64,000 nt of DNA from Lysobacter sp. (GCA_011526085.1 WYBC01000040.1:62001-126000), one strand, 5' to 3'. Shown: positions 1 to 9,384, numbered from the stretch's first letter. Notes: a model not told the origin generated them from the letters alone. Translations and numbers: made by a program.

Positions 1-1
1 G

Positions 2-295
2 GCGGGATTGCTGCCGCGGATCGGTGCCGATCTGAAAATTCCCGTGCTCGCGTATGTGGTGGTGCTGGCGTCGATGGCGGCGCTCGCCTTGGCGCGCGCA
101 TGGACGCCGGCGTTGGCGGGCGCGGCCCCGCGCAGCGTTCGGTATGCGGCTGCGGGCGGCTTGTGCTTCGTGCTCAGCGACAGCCTGCTGGCCTGGGACA
201 AGTTCGGCGGCGGCATTCCGTTGCCGTCGCTGCTGATCCTCGCCAGCTACTGGCTGGCGCAATGGTGCATCGCGAAATCGGTGGCGGAACGCTGA
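2..295 (+). CDS. Lysoplasmalogenase (YhhN family), C-terminal part
   Basis: Partial gene: the frame is open to the left edge of the window, so the N-terminus is missing. The visible part is very hydrophobic, with three or more likely membrane segments, and contains the stretch LCFVLSDSLLAWDKF, which resembles the conserved SDSxLA region of YhhN-family membrane proteins. Members of this family hydrolyse the vinyl-ether bond of lysoplasmalogens; the bacterial role is often unknown. The next gene starts 4 bases after the stop, so the two are probably co-transcribed. The family call rests on one motif and the hydrophobic pattern. Confidence 0.75.
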   Translation, partial: AGLLPRIGADLKIPVLAYVVVLASMAALALARAWTPALAGAAPRSVRYAAAGGLCFVLSDSLLAWDKFGGGIPLPSLLILASYWLAQWCIAKSVAER

Positions 296-298
296 GCC

Positions 299-1558
299 AT
301 GGCGACGGCCGAAACGATCATGATGGTCGCCATCCCGGGCTTTTTCGTGCTGATGGCGGTGGAACTGGCGGCGGCGCGGATCATGGGCCGGCCGGTCTAC
401 CGGCTCAACGACGCGATCAACAGCATCGGCCTGGGCGTGCTGTCGCAGGTGGTGGGCGTGTTCACCAAGCTGCTGACCATCGGCATCTACGCTTGGGTGG
501 TCGAACGCGTCGCACTGTTCGCGTTGCCGGCCGACAACGCGTGGGTGTGGCTCGGCGCGCTGCTGTTGTACGACTTCTGCTACTACTGGCTGCATCGCGC
601 GGGGCACGAGGTCGGCATTCTCTGGGCCGCGCACGTGGTGCATCACCAGAGCGAGCGCTACAACCTCAGCACCGCGCTGCGCCAGACCGGCAGCGGCGCG
701 CTGTTCGGCTGGCTGTTCTATCTGCCGCTGGCGGTGCTGGGCGTGCCGGTGGAAGTGTTCGCGGTGGTGGCGGTGATCGACCTGATCTACCAGTACTGGA
801 TCCACACCGAACTGGTGCCGAAACTCGGCTGGTTCGATCGCGTGTTCGCCTCGCCTTCGAATCATCGCGTGCACCATGCGGTAAACGACCGCTATCTGGA
901 CCGGAATTACGGCGGCATCCTGATCCTCTGGGATCGCCTGTTCGGCACCTTCGCCGAGGAACGCGACGATGAGCCGCCGGTGTACGGCACCCGCGCACCG
1001 CTCCGCAGCTGGAATCCGCTGTGGGCGAACGTGGAGGTGTATTGGGCGCTGGCGAAGGATGCATGGCGCGCGCGCCGCTGGCGGGACAAGCTGCGGGTCT
1101 GGTTCGCGCCGCCGGGCTGGCGGCCCGCGGATGTGGCCGAGCGTTTTCCGAAGAAGGGATTCGACATCGCGCGGACCGAATACGATCCGCCGCTGTCGCG
1201 GTCGATGCGCGCCTACGCGCTGCTGCATTTCCTGCTGCTGCTCGCGCTGGGCGTGCATTTCCTGACCGTGGCGCCGTCGCTGGGTGGGCCGGCGGCGGGG
1301 TTGTTCGCGATCTTCGTGGCGACCGGGCTGGTTTCCCTGGGCGCACTGCTGGAAGGGCGGACGTGGGGGCTCGCGATCGAACTGTCGCGGCTGCTGTGGC
1401 TCGCGCTCTGGCCCGGCCTGACCGCGCACTGGCCCGGGCAGTGGGCGACGGCGATGGCGCTGCGCGGGCCGTTCGCGGCGATCGCCCTGCTCAGTCTGCC
1501 GGCGCTGGCATGGGCCTGGCGGGGGACATCGGCATTGCGGGCGCGCGCGGCGGGGTGA
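299..1558 (+). CDS. Sterol desaturase / fatty acid hydroxylase family membrane protein
   Basis: A 419-residue integral membrane protein. It has the histidine clusters of the di-iron membrane hydroxylase superfamily: HRAGH at residues 99-103, HVVHH at 112-116, a lone His at 169 and HRVHH at 189-193. These would hold a di-iron centre acting on a lipid at the cytoplasmic membrane. The region after about residue 300 adds several further hydrophobic segments, giving a protein longer than the minimal desaturase core. The start ATG lies 4 bases after the preceding stop. The substrate cannot be told from sequence. A lipid-modifying job fits the neighbouring lysoplasmalogenase, but that is inference. 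Confidence 0.9.
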   Translation: MATAETIMMVAIPGFFVLMAVELAAARIMGRPVYRLNDAINSIGLGVLSQVVGVFTKLLTIGIYAWVVERVALFALPADNAWVWLGALLLYDFCYYWLHRAGHEVGILWAAHVVHHQSERYNLSTALRQTGSGALFGWLFYLPLAVLGVPVEVFAVVAVIDLIYQYWIHTELVPKLGWFDRVFASPSNHRVHHAVNDRYLDRNYGGILILWDRLFGTFAEERDDEPPVYGTRAPLRSWNPLWANVEVYWALAKDAWRARRWRDKLRVWFAPPGWRPADVAERFPKKGFDIARTEYDPPLSRSMRAYALLHFLLLLALGVHFLTVAPSLGGPAAGLFAIFVATGLVSLGALLEGRTWGLAIELSRLLWLALWPGLTAHWPGQWATAMALRGPFAAIALLSLPALAWAWRGTSALRARAAG

Positions 1559-1628
1559 AGCCGGCCGCGTCTCGCCGGATGCGACCTGCGGCGGCTACAG
1601 TACGGCCTTCGATCGCCCGGATGTTTCG

Positions 1629-3017
1629 ATGAGCAAACCCACCGCCAGCAAGACCCGTACCGCCTTCGTCTGCTGCGAGTGCGGCGCCGAACACGGCAAG
1701 TGGCAAGGGCAGTGCGGCGAATGCGGGGCCTGGAACACGCTCACCCAGATCGTGCTGGAATCCGCGGCCGCATCGCCGGCCGCGCGCCGCAGCAGTTGGG
1801 CCGGCAAGGTCGATCCACCGAAAGTCACCCCGCTGAAGGATGTGCTGCATCGCGAGGATGCGCGTACCAGCACCGGCATCGGCGAGTTCGATCGCGTGCT
1901 CGGCGGCGGGCTGGTCGAAGGCGCGGTGATCCTGATCGGCGGCGACCCCGGCATCGGCAAATCCACCCTGTTGTTGCAGGCGCTGGCGAGCATGGCCGGG
2001 CGTCTGCCCGCGCTGTACGTCACCGGCGAAGAATCGCTGGCGCAGGTCGCAGGTCGCGCTTCGCGGCTCGGGTTGCCGCTCGACGGGCTGAGCGCGCTGG
2101 CCGAAACCGGGGTCGAGCGGATCCTCGAACAGGCGTCGCAGATGCAGCCGAAGCTGCTGGTCGCCGATTCGGTGCAGACGCTTTGGACCGAATCGCTGAC
2201 CGCCGCGCCGGGCTCGGTCAGCCAGGTGCGCGAGAGCGCCGCGCGCCTCGTGCGCTACGCCAAGGAAACCGGAACCGCGATCTTCCTCGTCGGCCACGTC
2301 ACCAAGGAAGGCGGCATCGCCGGCCCGCGCGTGCTCGAACACATGGTCGATGCCGTGCTGTATTTCGAAGGCGACAGCGGCAGCCGCTTCCGGGTGCTGC
2401 GCGCTTTCAAGAACCGCTTCGGCGCGGTCAACGAACTGGGCGTGTTCGCGATGGGCGACAAGGGGCTGCGCGAAGTGCCGAATCCGTCGGCGATCTTCCT
2501 GTCCGGCAGCGGCCGGCAGCCGGGCAGCTGCGTGATGGTGACCCGCGAGGGCACGCGCCCATTGATGGTGGAAGTGCAGGCGCTGGTCGACGCGTCGCCG
2601 CTGTCGAACCCGCGCCGCGTCGCCGTGGGCCTCGAACAGAACCGGCTCGCGATGCTGCTGGCGGTGCTGCACCGTCACGGCGGGATCATGGTTGGCGATC
2701 AGGACGTGTTCGTGAACGTGGTCGGCGGCATCCGCGTGCAGGAAACCGCCGCCGATCTGCCGGTGTTGCTCGCGGTGCTGTCCTCGCTGCGCGACAGGCC
2801 GCTGGCGGACAAGACGATCGCGTTCGGCGAAGTGGGACTGTCCGGCGAGATCCGCCGGGTGCCCAACGGCGAGGAACGGCTGAAGGAGGCCGCGACCCAC
2901 GGTTTCAAGCGCGCCATCGTGCCGAAGGCGAACGCGCCCAAGGCCGGCGCGTACAAGGGCATGGACGTCATCGCGGTGGAGCGCCTCGCCGATGCGCTGG
3001 AAGCCGCCGCCGAGTAA
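1629..3017 (+). CDS. radA: DNA repair protein RadA
   Basis: A 462-residue RecA-like ATPase that promotes branch migration of recombination intermediates. In order: a four-cysteine zinc finger near residues 15-32 (CxxC then CGEC); a Walker A GGDPGIGKST ending near residue 112; the RadA-specific KNRFG motif near residue 258; and a C-terminal Lon-protease-like domain that includes GEVGLSGEIRRVP. Length matches the family (about 455-460). The ATG at 1629 gives a normal N-terminus immediately before the zinc finger. It converges on the efflux operon, whose last stop is 22 bases away; I see no clear terminator between them. Confidence 0.97.
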   Translation: MSKPTASKTRTAFVCCECGAEHGKWQGQCGECGAWNTLTQIVLESAAASPAARRSSWAGKVDPPKVTPLKDVLHREDARTSTGIGEFDRVLGGGLVEGAVILIGGDPGIGKSTLLLQALASMAGRLPALYVTGEESLAQVAGRASRLGLPLDGLSALAETGVERILEQASQMQPKLLVADSVQTLWTESLTAAPGSVSQVRESAARLVRYAKETGTAIFLVGHVTKEGGIAGPRVLEHMVDAVLYFEGDSGSRFRVLRAFKNRFGAVNELGVFAMGDKGLREVPNPSAIFLSGSGRQPGSCVMVTREGTRPLMVEVQALVDASPLSNPRRVAVGLEQNRLAMLLAVLHRHGGIMVGDQDVFVNVVGGIRVQETAADLPVLLAVLSSLRDRPLADKTIAFGEVGLSGEIRRVPNGEERLKEAATHGFKRAIVPKANAPKAGAYKGMDVIAVERLADALEAAAE

Positions 3018-3038
3018 CGCGGCGGGCTTCGGATCCGA

Positions 3039-4625
3039 TCAATGCCCGCCGGCGGCAGGCCCCACCTTGGCCGCGAAGGGCGGCTTCGCGATCCACACGA
3101 ACGCGATCACCACCAGGAAGATGATCCCGAGCAGGTGGAAGATCTCGTTGAACCCGATCTGCGCCGCCTGATTGGTGATCATGCGTTCGAGCGTGGCGGC
3201 GCCGGTCTGGAGGTCGCCGCCACCGATCCGGGTCACCGCATCCACGGCCGCAGGGTCGTACGCCGACACTTTTTCGGTCAGATGGGCGTGATGCACCGCA
3301 CCGCGTTCGCTCCAGGCGTAAGTGGTGATCGATGCTGCGAAGCTGCCGCCGAGGGTGCGCATGAAGGTGGCGAGGCCGGAGCCCGCGGCGATCTCGTGCG
3401 GCTCCAGGTCCGAGAGCAGGATGCTCAGCACCGGCATGAAGAACAGCGCGACGCCCAGGCCCTGCAGCAGTTGGATTGTCGCGATGGACTGGAAGTCCAC
3501 GTCGAGGTTGAAGTACGAACGCGCGAAGCTGGTCATCGCCATCGCCACGAATGCGAGACTGGCCACCAGCCGCAGATCGAAACGATGCGCGTATTTGCCC
3601 ACGAACGGCGTGAGCAGCACCGGCAGGATGCCGATCGGCGCGGTGGCGAAACCCGCCCAGATCGCGGTGTAGCCCAGATTGCGTTGCAGCCACAGCGGCA
3701 CCAAGATGCCGACGCTGAAGAACGCCGCGTAGGCGATCACCATGGCCGCGGTGCCGGCGCTGAAATTGCGGTGCCGGAACAGGCGCAGATTGACGATCGG
3801 ATCCTTGTCGGTGAGTTCCCAGATCACGAATACGGTCAGCGCGATCGCCGCGACGATCGCCAGGACGACGATCGTGGTCGAATGGAACCAGTCCTCGTCG
3901 TTGCCCAGATCGAGCAGGATCTGCAGCGCGCCCACCCCCAGCACCAGGGTGGCCAGGCCGATGTAATCCATCCTCGGCATTTCCAGGCGTTCCGGACGGC
4001 CCTTGAGCTGCCGGCCGACGACGATGCTGGCGAAGATGCCGATCGGCACGTTGATGAAGAAGATCCATTCCCAGCTGTAGTTGTCGGTGATCCAGCCGCC
4101 GAGGATCGGCCCGGCGATGGGCGCGACCACGGTGACCATCGCCAGCAGCGCGATCGCCTGTCCGCGTTTGGCGGGCGGATAGATCGACAACAGCAGCGCC
4201 TGGGTCACCGGATACATCGGTCCGGCAACGAAACCCTGCAGCGCGCGCGCCGCGACCAGCAGGCCCATGCTGTGGGCGATGCCGCACAGGAACGACGCGA
4301 ACACGAAGGCCAGCGTCGACCACATGAACAGCTTGCGTTCGCCGAACCGGCGCGCAAGCCAGCCGGTGAGCGGCAGCGCGATGGCGTTGCTCACGGCGAA
4401 CGAGGTGATGACCCACGTCGCCTGGTTGGCGCTGCCGCCGAGGTTGCCGGAGATGGTCGGCAGCGACACGTTGGCGATGGTGGTATCCAGCACCTGCATG
4501 AACGACGCCAGCGCGAGGCCGACGGTGGTCAGCGCCAGATTGGGCGGCCGGAAGCCGGCGGCAGCCGGTGCCGGCTGCGCTGCCGGCGTGCCGGGTGCCG
4601 CATCGCTGGAGGACAGGGTGCTCAT
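3039..4625 (-). CDS. emrB: MFS multidrug efflux transporter, DHA2 family (EmrB-like)
   Basis: A 528-residue protein with about 14 hydrophobic segments, the size and layout of DHA2-family proton/drug antiporters. Characteristic pieces include MQVLDTTIANVSLPTI near the first membrane helix and the conserved GWLARRFGERK loop. It is the inner-membrane pump of a tripartite system with the periplasmic adaptor directly upstream (21-base gap) and the outer-membrane factor before that. It should export hydrophobic drugs or toxic organic compounds; the exact substrates are unknown. Regulation is probably by the MarR-type gene at the operon head. Confidence 0.93.
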   Translation of the reverse strand: MSTLSSSDAAPGTPAAQPAPAAAGFRPPNLALTTVGLALASFMQVLDTTIANVSLPTISGNLGGSANQATWVITSFAVSNAIALPLTGWLARRFGERKLFMWSTLAFVFASFLCGIAHSMGLLVAARALQGFVAGPMYPVTQALLLSIYPPAKRGQAIALLAMVTVVAPIAGPILGGWITDNYSWEWIFFINVPIGIFASIVVGRQLKGRPERLEMPRMDYIGLATLVLGVGALQILLDLGNDEDWFHSTTIVVLAIVAAIALTVFVIWELTDKDPIVNLRLFRHRNFSAGTAAMVIAYAAFFSVGILVPLWLQRNLGYTAIWAGFATAPIGILPVLLTPFVGKYAHRFDLRLVASLAFVAMAMTSFARSYFNLDVDFQSIATIQLLQGLGVALFFMPVLSILLSDLEPHEIAAGSGLATFMRTLGGSFAASITTYAWSERGAVHHAHLTEKVSAYDPAAVDAVTRIGGGDLQTGAATLERMITNQAAQIGFNEIFHLLGIIFLVVIAFVWIAKPPFAAKVGPAAGGH

Positions 4626-4646
4626 GGGGAATCCCGTCTGCCGCGA

Positions 4647-5876
4647 TCAGCCGCGGCCGCGCGGGCGGTTTTCGCGGATCACGCGTTCGATCAGCGCGTC
4701 GGCGTCGTCCAACTGTTTCGCGTATGCGGCGGTGCTGAGGACCGGCTTCGTCGGCGAGGTGGTCGGCAGCATGCGGCCGTCCTGCTCGCGCAGCGACACG
4801 TCGACCGACATGCTCATGCCGAGGCGCAGCGGGTGATCGGCGACCTGTTCCGGATCGAGTTCGATCCGCACCGGTACGCGCTGCACGATCTTGATCCAGT
4901 TGCCGCTGGCGTTCTGCGCCGGCAGCAATGCGAACGCGCTGCCGGTGCCGAGGCCGATGCTGGCGAGTTTGCCGCGGTAGCGCACGTCGTCGCCGTACAG
5001 ATCGGAGGTGAGTTCCACCGGCTGGCCGAGGCGCATCTTCGCGAGCTGGGTTTCCTTGAAGTTCGCATCCACCCACACCTGCTCCAGTGGGACCACGGTC
5101 ATCAATGTGGTGCCGGGCTGCACGCGCTGGCCCAGCTGCACGCTGCGCCTGGCGACGTAGCCGGAAATCGGCGAGACGATGGCGCCGCGCTGGAGGTTGA
5201 GATACGCCTGGCGCAATTGCGCGGCGGCCGCCTGCACCTGCGGCTGCCGTGCGAGCGTGGTGTCGTCGACCAGCGCGCGGCTGCGCGACAGCTGACCGCG
5301 TGCGGCACCGAGGCTGGCTTCCGCGGCATCGAGCTGGGCGCGCGCGTGGGCGAGTTCTTCCGCCGACACCGCGCCGCTGGCGACCAGTCCGGTACGACGC
5401 GCGACGTCGGCGCGCGCCTGGCGCACCGCGACTTCGCGCGCGGCGAGATCGGCCTGCCCGGCATCGACCGCGTTGAACAGCCCGCGCACCTGGCGCACGG
5501 TCGACGCGAGGTTCGCTTCGGCCTGTTGGTAAGCGACCTTGGCGTCGTTCGGGTCGAGTTGCACGAGCACCTGGCCGGCACTCACCTTCATGCCGTCGTC
5601 GGCGCCGATGCTGACCACCGTGCCCGCGGTCTGCGGACTGATCGTGACGACATTGCCCTGCACGTAGGCATCATCGGTGTCTTCGTGCCAGCGGCCGACC
5701 ATGAGGTGATAGGCGAGGAACGTGCTGCCGGCGACGATGAGGATCGCGGTCAGCGCCAGCAGCGCGCGACGGCGGTTGCCGTTCTTCGGCGCGGGCGGTG
5801 TCGGCGCGACCGGTGCCGACGCCGGGAGCGGACTGGAAGCGGGGCTGGAGGCCGGATCGGAATGTTCGGTTGTCAT
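4647..5876 (-). CDS. emrA: HlyD/EmrA-family periplasmic adaptor (membrane fusion) protein
   Basis: A 409-residue membrane fusion protein. It has a Pro/Ala-rich cytoplasmic head, one membrane helix (about residues 36-56), a lipoyl/barrel-sandwich half with GNVVTISPQTAGTV, a long coiled-coil hairpin (about 110-230) and the return half SPISGYVARRSVQLGQ. It links the EmrB-like pump to the outer-membrane channel. Its start overlaps the end of the outer-membrane-factor gene by ATGA (5873-5876), implying translational coupling. Confidence 0.93.
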   Translation of the reverse strand: MTTEHSDPASSPASSPLPASAPVAPTPPAPKNGNRRRALLALTAILIVAGSTFLAYHLMVGRWHEDTDDAYVQGNVVTISPQTAGTVVSIGADDGMKVSAGQVLVQLDPNDAKVAYQQAEANLASTVRQVRGLFNAVDAGQADLAAREVAVRQARADVARRTGLVASGAVSAEELAHARAQLDAAEASLGAARGQLSRSRALVDDTTLARQPQVQAAAAQLRQAYLNLQRGAIVSPISGYVARRSVQLGQRVQPGTTLMTVVPLEQVWVDANFKETQLAKMRLGQPVELTSDLYGDDVRYRGKLASIGLGTGSAFALLPAQNASGNWIKIVQRVPVRIELDPEQVADHPLRLGMSMSVDVSLREQDGRMLPTTSPTKPVLSTAAYAKQLDDADALIERVIRENRPRGRG

Positions 5877-7324
5877 GGCGCGACCGTGGAGAAAGCGGCG
5901 GGAGAGGAGGGCGCGGCACCGCCGCCGAGGGCGACGGCGAGATCGACCGCGACGTTGCGGCGCTGCGCGCGGAGCGCGGCGAGCTGCGTATCGAGCTGCA
6001 GCAGCGGGCGCTGGGCGCCGAGCACATCGAGCTGGGTGCCGAGGCCGGCGCGATAGCGGTCGTCGGCCAGCGCCAGCGCCTTGCGGGTGGCGTCGCGGGC
6101 CCGGGTCGCCGACGCGATCTGCGCATCGAGCGTGTGCGCGGCCTGCAGCGCATCCGCGACTTCGCGTACCGCGCCGACCACGCTCTGGTCGTATTGCGCG
6201 ACCGCAAGGTCGTAGTCGGCATCGCTCGACGCGAGCTGCTGGCGCAGGCGTTCGCCGTGGAAGAACGGCAGCGAGATCGCCGGACCGGCGGTGGCGAGCA
6301 GCGCATCGCGGGTGAACAGATCCGACACGTTGCCCGAGGCGATGCCGACCATCGCGGTCAGATTGATGCTGGGATAGAACTCGGCCTTCGCCGCGTCGAT
6401 GCCGCGCGACGCCGCTTCCACGCGCCAGCGCGCGGCGACCACATCCGGACGATGGCCGAGCAGTTCGCTCGGCAGCGCGGAGGGCAGCGCAGGCGCGTCG
6501 GTGGCGAGCAGTGTCGGCGGGTCGAGCGCCAGCCCGCGGTCCGGGCCCTTGCCGAGCAACGCCGACAGCGCATTGCGCAACGCGTCGATCTGTTGCTGTG
6601 CGGCCTGGCCCTGCTGGCCGGCCGACGCCAGCGCGCTTTCCGCCTGGCGTACCTGCAGGTCGTTGTCGAGCCCGGCGCGCACGCGCTGGCGCGCGAGGCC
6701 GAGCAGACGTTCGGCGCGCACGGATTCTTCGCGTGCGACGGTCTTCGCTTCATGTGCCTGCGCCAGCGCGACGTAGGTATGGACGATATTCGCCGCCAGC
6801 GTCAGCCGCGCCTGCTGCGCGTCGACCTCGGCGGCGTGCAGCGTGCCCAGCGCGGATTCCCAATGCGCACGCTTGCCGCCCCAGAGGTCGGGTGCGTACT
6901 GGACGTCGAGGGTCGCGAGCGTCACGCCGTTGTATTCGCCACCGATCGGCGACGGCAGCAGGCTTTCGGGCAGATAGGCGCCGGAGTAGCGGGCCGAAGC
7001 GCCGAGGGCCGGCTTCCGCGCCTCATCGGCGAGACCGGCGAGCGCGCGCGCCTTGCGTGCACGTGCGTCGGCGGCGTCAAGCGTGGGAGTCCCGGCCAGG
7101 GCTTCGGCGATCAGCGCGTCGAGCTGCGGATCGCCCCACTGCGTCCACCAGTCCTGCCGCGGCCACGCGGCCGGCGACAGCGCGCCGGCGAAACTTTGCG
7201 TGGTGGCAAGCGTGTCGGGGTCGCGCGGCGTCGAGGCCGGCGCCAGGCCGTGGGTGCTGGCGCAGCCCGAGGCGAGCGCAGCGGTGAGTACGGCGGTGAG
7301 CCATGGCATCGTGAACCGGCGCAT
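5873..7324 (-). CDS. Efflux outer-membrane factor lipoprotein (NodT/OprM family)
   Basis: A 483-residue TolC-like channel subunit. The N-terminus is a lipoprotein signal with the lipobox Cys at residue 21 (LASGC), as in OprM/NodT-type channels. Two repeated long helical regions with conserved pieces such as LDALIAEALAGTPTLDAADAR and DLVARTRAE-like segments fit the OMF fold. The start ATG sits directly against the stop of the marR gene, and the stop overlaps the adaptor gene. It forms the outer-membrane exit duct of the EmrAB-like pump encoded next to it. Confidence 0.93.
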   Translation of the reverse strand: MRRFTMPWLTAVLTAALASGCASTHGLAPASTPRDPDTLATTQSFAGALSPAAWPRQDWWTQWGDPQLDALIAEALAGTPTLDAADARARKARALAGLADEARKPALGASARYSGAYLPESLLPSPIGGEYNGVTLATLDVQYAPDLWGGKRAHWESALGTLHAAEVDAQQARLTLAANIVHTYVALAQAHEAKTVAREESVRAERLLGLARQRVRAGLDNDLQVRQAESALASAGQQGQAAQQQIDALRNALSALLGKGPDRGLALDPPTLLATDAPALPSALPSELLGHRPDVVAARWRVEAASRGIDAAKAEFYPSINLTAMVGIASGNVSDLFTRDALLATAGPAISLPFFHGERLRQQLASSDADYDLAVAQYDQSVVGAVREVADALQAAHTLDAQIASATRARDATRKALALADDRYRAGLGTQLDVLGAQRPLLQLDTQLAALRAQRRNVAVDLAVALGGGAAPSSPAAFSTVAP

Positions 7325-7816
7325 TCAAACGTCCTCGCGGTTGAGGTTGTCGCGCACCTGCGCGAGCTGGCGCAGCAGTCGCTGCTGTTCTTCGTCCGAC
7401 ATGCCTTCGAGCGCGCGCGCGCGGACCCGCAGCCCGCAGCGGTGGACGTCGGCCCATATCAGCCGGCCGGCCTCGGTGAGGGTCACGCGCAGCGCCCGGC
7501 GGTCCTCGGGATCCGCGATCCGCTGGGTGAAGCCTTTTTCTTCCAGCCGATCCAGCAGACGGGTGATGGCGCCCGGGTTGAGTTCGGTGGCGCGCGCCAG
7601 TTCCGTGGCGCTGGCTTCGCCTTCGGACAGCCGCTTCAGCGCGATGTACTGGCTGAAGGTCAATTCGTGGCCGGCGAGCGACAGTTCATGCGCCATCCGC
7701 GCCCACATCGCATCGCGGACCTGCTTGAACAGCAGGCCCAGTTGCGAGCCCGATCTGCTCGGGTCCTGTCCAGGGCCGTCTGCGGCGTCTTGGGGGGGCT
7801 TCATGGCATCGTTCAT
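7325..7816 (-). CDS. MarR-family transcriptional regulator
   Basis: A winged-helix repressor of about 163 residues. The central part LTFSQYIALKRLSEGEASATE, then NPGAITRLLDRLEEKGF and the wing ADPEDRRALRVTLTEAGR are classic MarR signatures. It heads the operon with an outer-membrane factor, adaptor and DHA2 pump, so it most likely represses that operon and is released by the exported compounds. Start choice: an in-frame ATG at 7837 lies inside an excellent promoter (-35 at 7851-7846, -10 at 7829-7824) and would precede the transcript; ATG 7816 or ATG 7804 is more plausible. I chose 7816; no strong Shine-Dalgarno sequence is visible for any of the three. Confidence 0.92.
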   Translation of the reverse strand: MNDAMKPPQDAADGPGQDPSRSGSQLGLLFKQVRDAMWARMAHELSLAGHELTFSQYIALKRLSEGEASATELARATELNPGAITRLLDRLEEKGFTQRIADPEDRRALRVTLTEAGRLIWADVHRCGLRVRARALEGMSDEEQQRLLRQLAQVRDNLNREDV

Positions 7817-7823
7817 GGCGGGT

Positions 7824-7851
7824 ATTTTATTCTTCATGCAATAGTTGTCAA
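7824..7851 (-). promoter_or_regulatory. Sigma-70 promoter of the marR-efflux operon
   Basis: Reading the minus strand, TTGACA (7851-7846) is followed by a 16-base spacer and TAAAAT (7829-7824). This lies in an AT-rich island that stands out from the GC-rich surroundings. TTGCAT occurs twice around the -35 element, starting 15 bases apart, and could be the binding site of the MarR protein. The promoter is seen directly; the operator is inference. Confidence 0.7.
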
Positions 7852-7974
7852 TGCAAATATATCCCGCGCAAGTTGTGCTTCAGTCACATTTCTGGACATG
7901 GGCGCCGAACGGCGCGCCAGCGAAGGCGCGGAAAGCTCGTTTATGCTCAGCGATGGCCACTCGGGATCGCTCCG

Positions 7975-8814
7975 ATGCAACGATTCTTCTCCGCCCTGCG
8001 TGCGCTGTTCGGCGGCGCGCGATCCGTCCCGGTCATGACCCGCGCCGAATTCACCGATGAAGTCGCCCGCCGCGTGCGCGTGGCGGTGCCGGAGATCAAC
8101 GTGAAGGTCGTCGGCGAGTTGGAACTGGCGATCGACATGACCGATGAAGGCGGCAACCGGGCGTTCCTGCACAACGCGTACCAGATGTACCAGGGCGAGT
8201 CCCCGAAGCGCCGCGACGACCTGATCGATCGGTTCGTGGCCTCGTTCGCCGAGGCGGCGAAAGGTCTGGAGCGCAGTCCCGAGGCGATCATCCCGGTCGT
8301 CAAGGACCGTGCCTGGCTGGTCGAGATCGAAACTTCGATGCGGCAGATGGGCGGGGAAGGGCAGGACAAGGTCTACGAGCACCTCAACGATGATCTGGTC
8401 GTGGTCTACGCCATCGACACGCCGAGCAACATCGCGTATCTCAGCCCGGAGGAGTTGGCGCGCCTCGGCGTGGAGCGCGACGCGCTGCGCGCGCTCGCCG
8501 TGCGCAATCTGCGCGGACTGCTGCCTGGGATCGAAGTGCAGCGCGGCGAGAAGTTGAACATGATCACCGCCGACGGCAATTACGAAGCCTCGCTGCTGCT
8601 GTTCCCCGACCTCTGGGAGCGCGAGCGCGAAAAACTGCGCGGCGACCCGGTCGCCGCGGTGCCGGCGCGCGACCTGCTGCTGTTCGCCGACGCCGCCGAT
8701 GCCGACGCCGTGGCCCAGTTGCGTCAACTCGCGACGAAGATGCGCGAGGAGGCCGCCTATTCGCTGACCGACCGGTTGTTCGTGCTGCGCGATGGGCAGT
8801 GGCTGCCGTTCTGA
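7975..8814 (+). CDS. DUF1444 (YtpQ-like) family protein
   Basis: A 279-residue soluble protein resembling the DUF1444/UPF0354 family (Bacillus YtpQ), whose function is unknown. Recognisable parts are MTRAEFTDEVARRVR at the start, the YLSPEELARLGV segment near the middle and a C-terminal block ending RLFVLRDGQWLPF. No signal peptide or membrane helix is seen. The ATG at 7975 is preferred to an in-frame ATG 34 codons upstream, because the extra residues are basic, frame-shadow-like sequence. It sits just before recX, in the place where recA is usually found in this family of bacteria. Confidence 0.85.
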   Translation: MQRFFSALRALFGGARSVPVMTRAEFTDEVARRVRVAVPEINVKVVGELELAIDMTDEGGNRAFLHNAYQMYQGESPKRRDDLIDRFVASFAEAAKGLERSPEAIIPVVKDRAWLVEIETSMRQMGGEGQDKVYEHLNDDLVVVYAIDTPSNIAYLSPEELARLGVERDALRALAVRNLRGLLPGIEVQRGEKLNMITADGNYEASLLLFPDLWEREREKLRGDPVAAVPARDLLLFADAADADAVAQLRQLATKMREEAAYSLTDRLFVLRDGQWLPF

Positions 8815-8862
8815 GCCGCCCGCGTCCGTGCCCGTGAGCACCGGCTGACCTACACTCGCCGC

Positions 8863-9384
8863 ATGCACGAGATCGAACCGCCACCGGCAGACGATGCCGA
8901 TGCCGCCGCACCGGCCGCGCCCGGCAAGCGCCGGCGCCCGGAACTCACCCCGCAGCAGCGCGCCCTCGGCCTGCTGGTCCGCCGCGAACATTCGCGCAAG
9001 GAACTGGCGCGCAAACTGACCAGCCGCGGCGTGCAGGCCGAGGACGCGCAGGCGGCGGTGGACCGGATGACTGCAGAGGGCTGGCAGGACGATACCCGCT
9101 TCGCCGAGCAACTGGTCCGCAGCCGGGCGAACAACGGCTACGGCCCGCTCCGCATCCGCGCCGAGCTGGGTACGCACGGGCTGGACCGGGAGGCGGTCGC
9201 CGCGGCGATGGACAGCTACGACGGCGACTGGGGAGAGAATGCCCGGGATCTGGTGCGCCGGCGGTTTCCGGGCGGCGCCGACGACCCGGCGCTGCGGCGC
9301 AAGGCCGCCGATTTCCTGATCCGCCGCGGCTTTTCCGGCGACCAGGTCCGCGCCGCGGCCCGCTTCGATCCGGACGAGGACTGA
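8863..9384 (+). CDS. recX: Regulatory protein RecX
   Basis: A 173-residue, charged, helical protein with the RecX triple-repeat pattern: [20 protein letters not shown], then [21 protein letters not shown], then [16 protein letters not shown] and a final [14 protein letters not shown]. RecX binds RecA filaments and inhibits their activity. It is followed by alaS and csrA as expected, but the gene upstream is a DUF1444 protein rather than recA, which is unusual for the group. Confidence 0.95.
   Translation: MHEIEPPPADDADAAAPAAPGKRRRPELTPQQRALGLLVRREHSRKELARKLTSRGVQAEDAQAAVDRMTAEGWQDDTRFAEQLVRSRANNGYGPLRIRAELGTHGLDREAVAAAMDSYDGDWGENARDLVRRRFPGGADDPALRRKAADFLIRRGFSGDQVRAAARFDPDED

Noticed and set aside
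3042-6056. A 1004-codon plus-strand open frame across the emrB/emrA genes
   Set aside because: Antisense shadow of the efflux genes; Arg/Ala/His-rich, without domain features.
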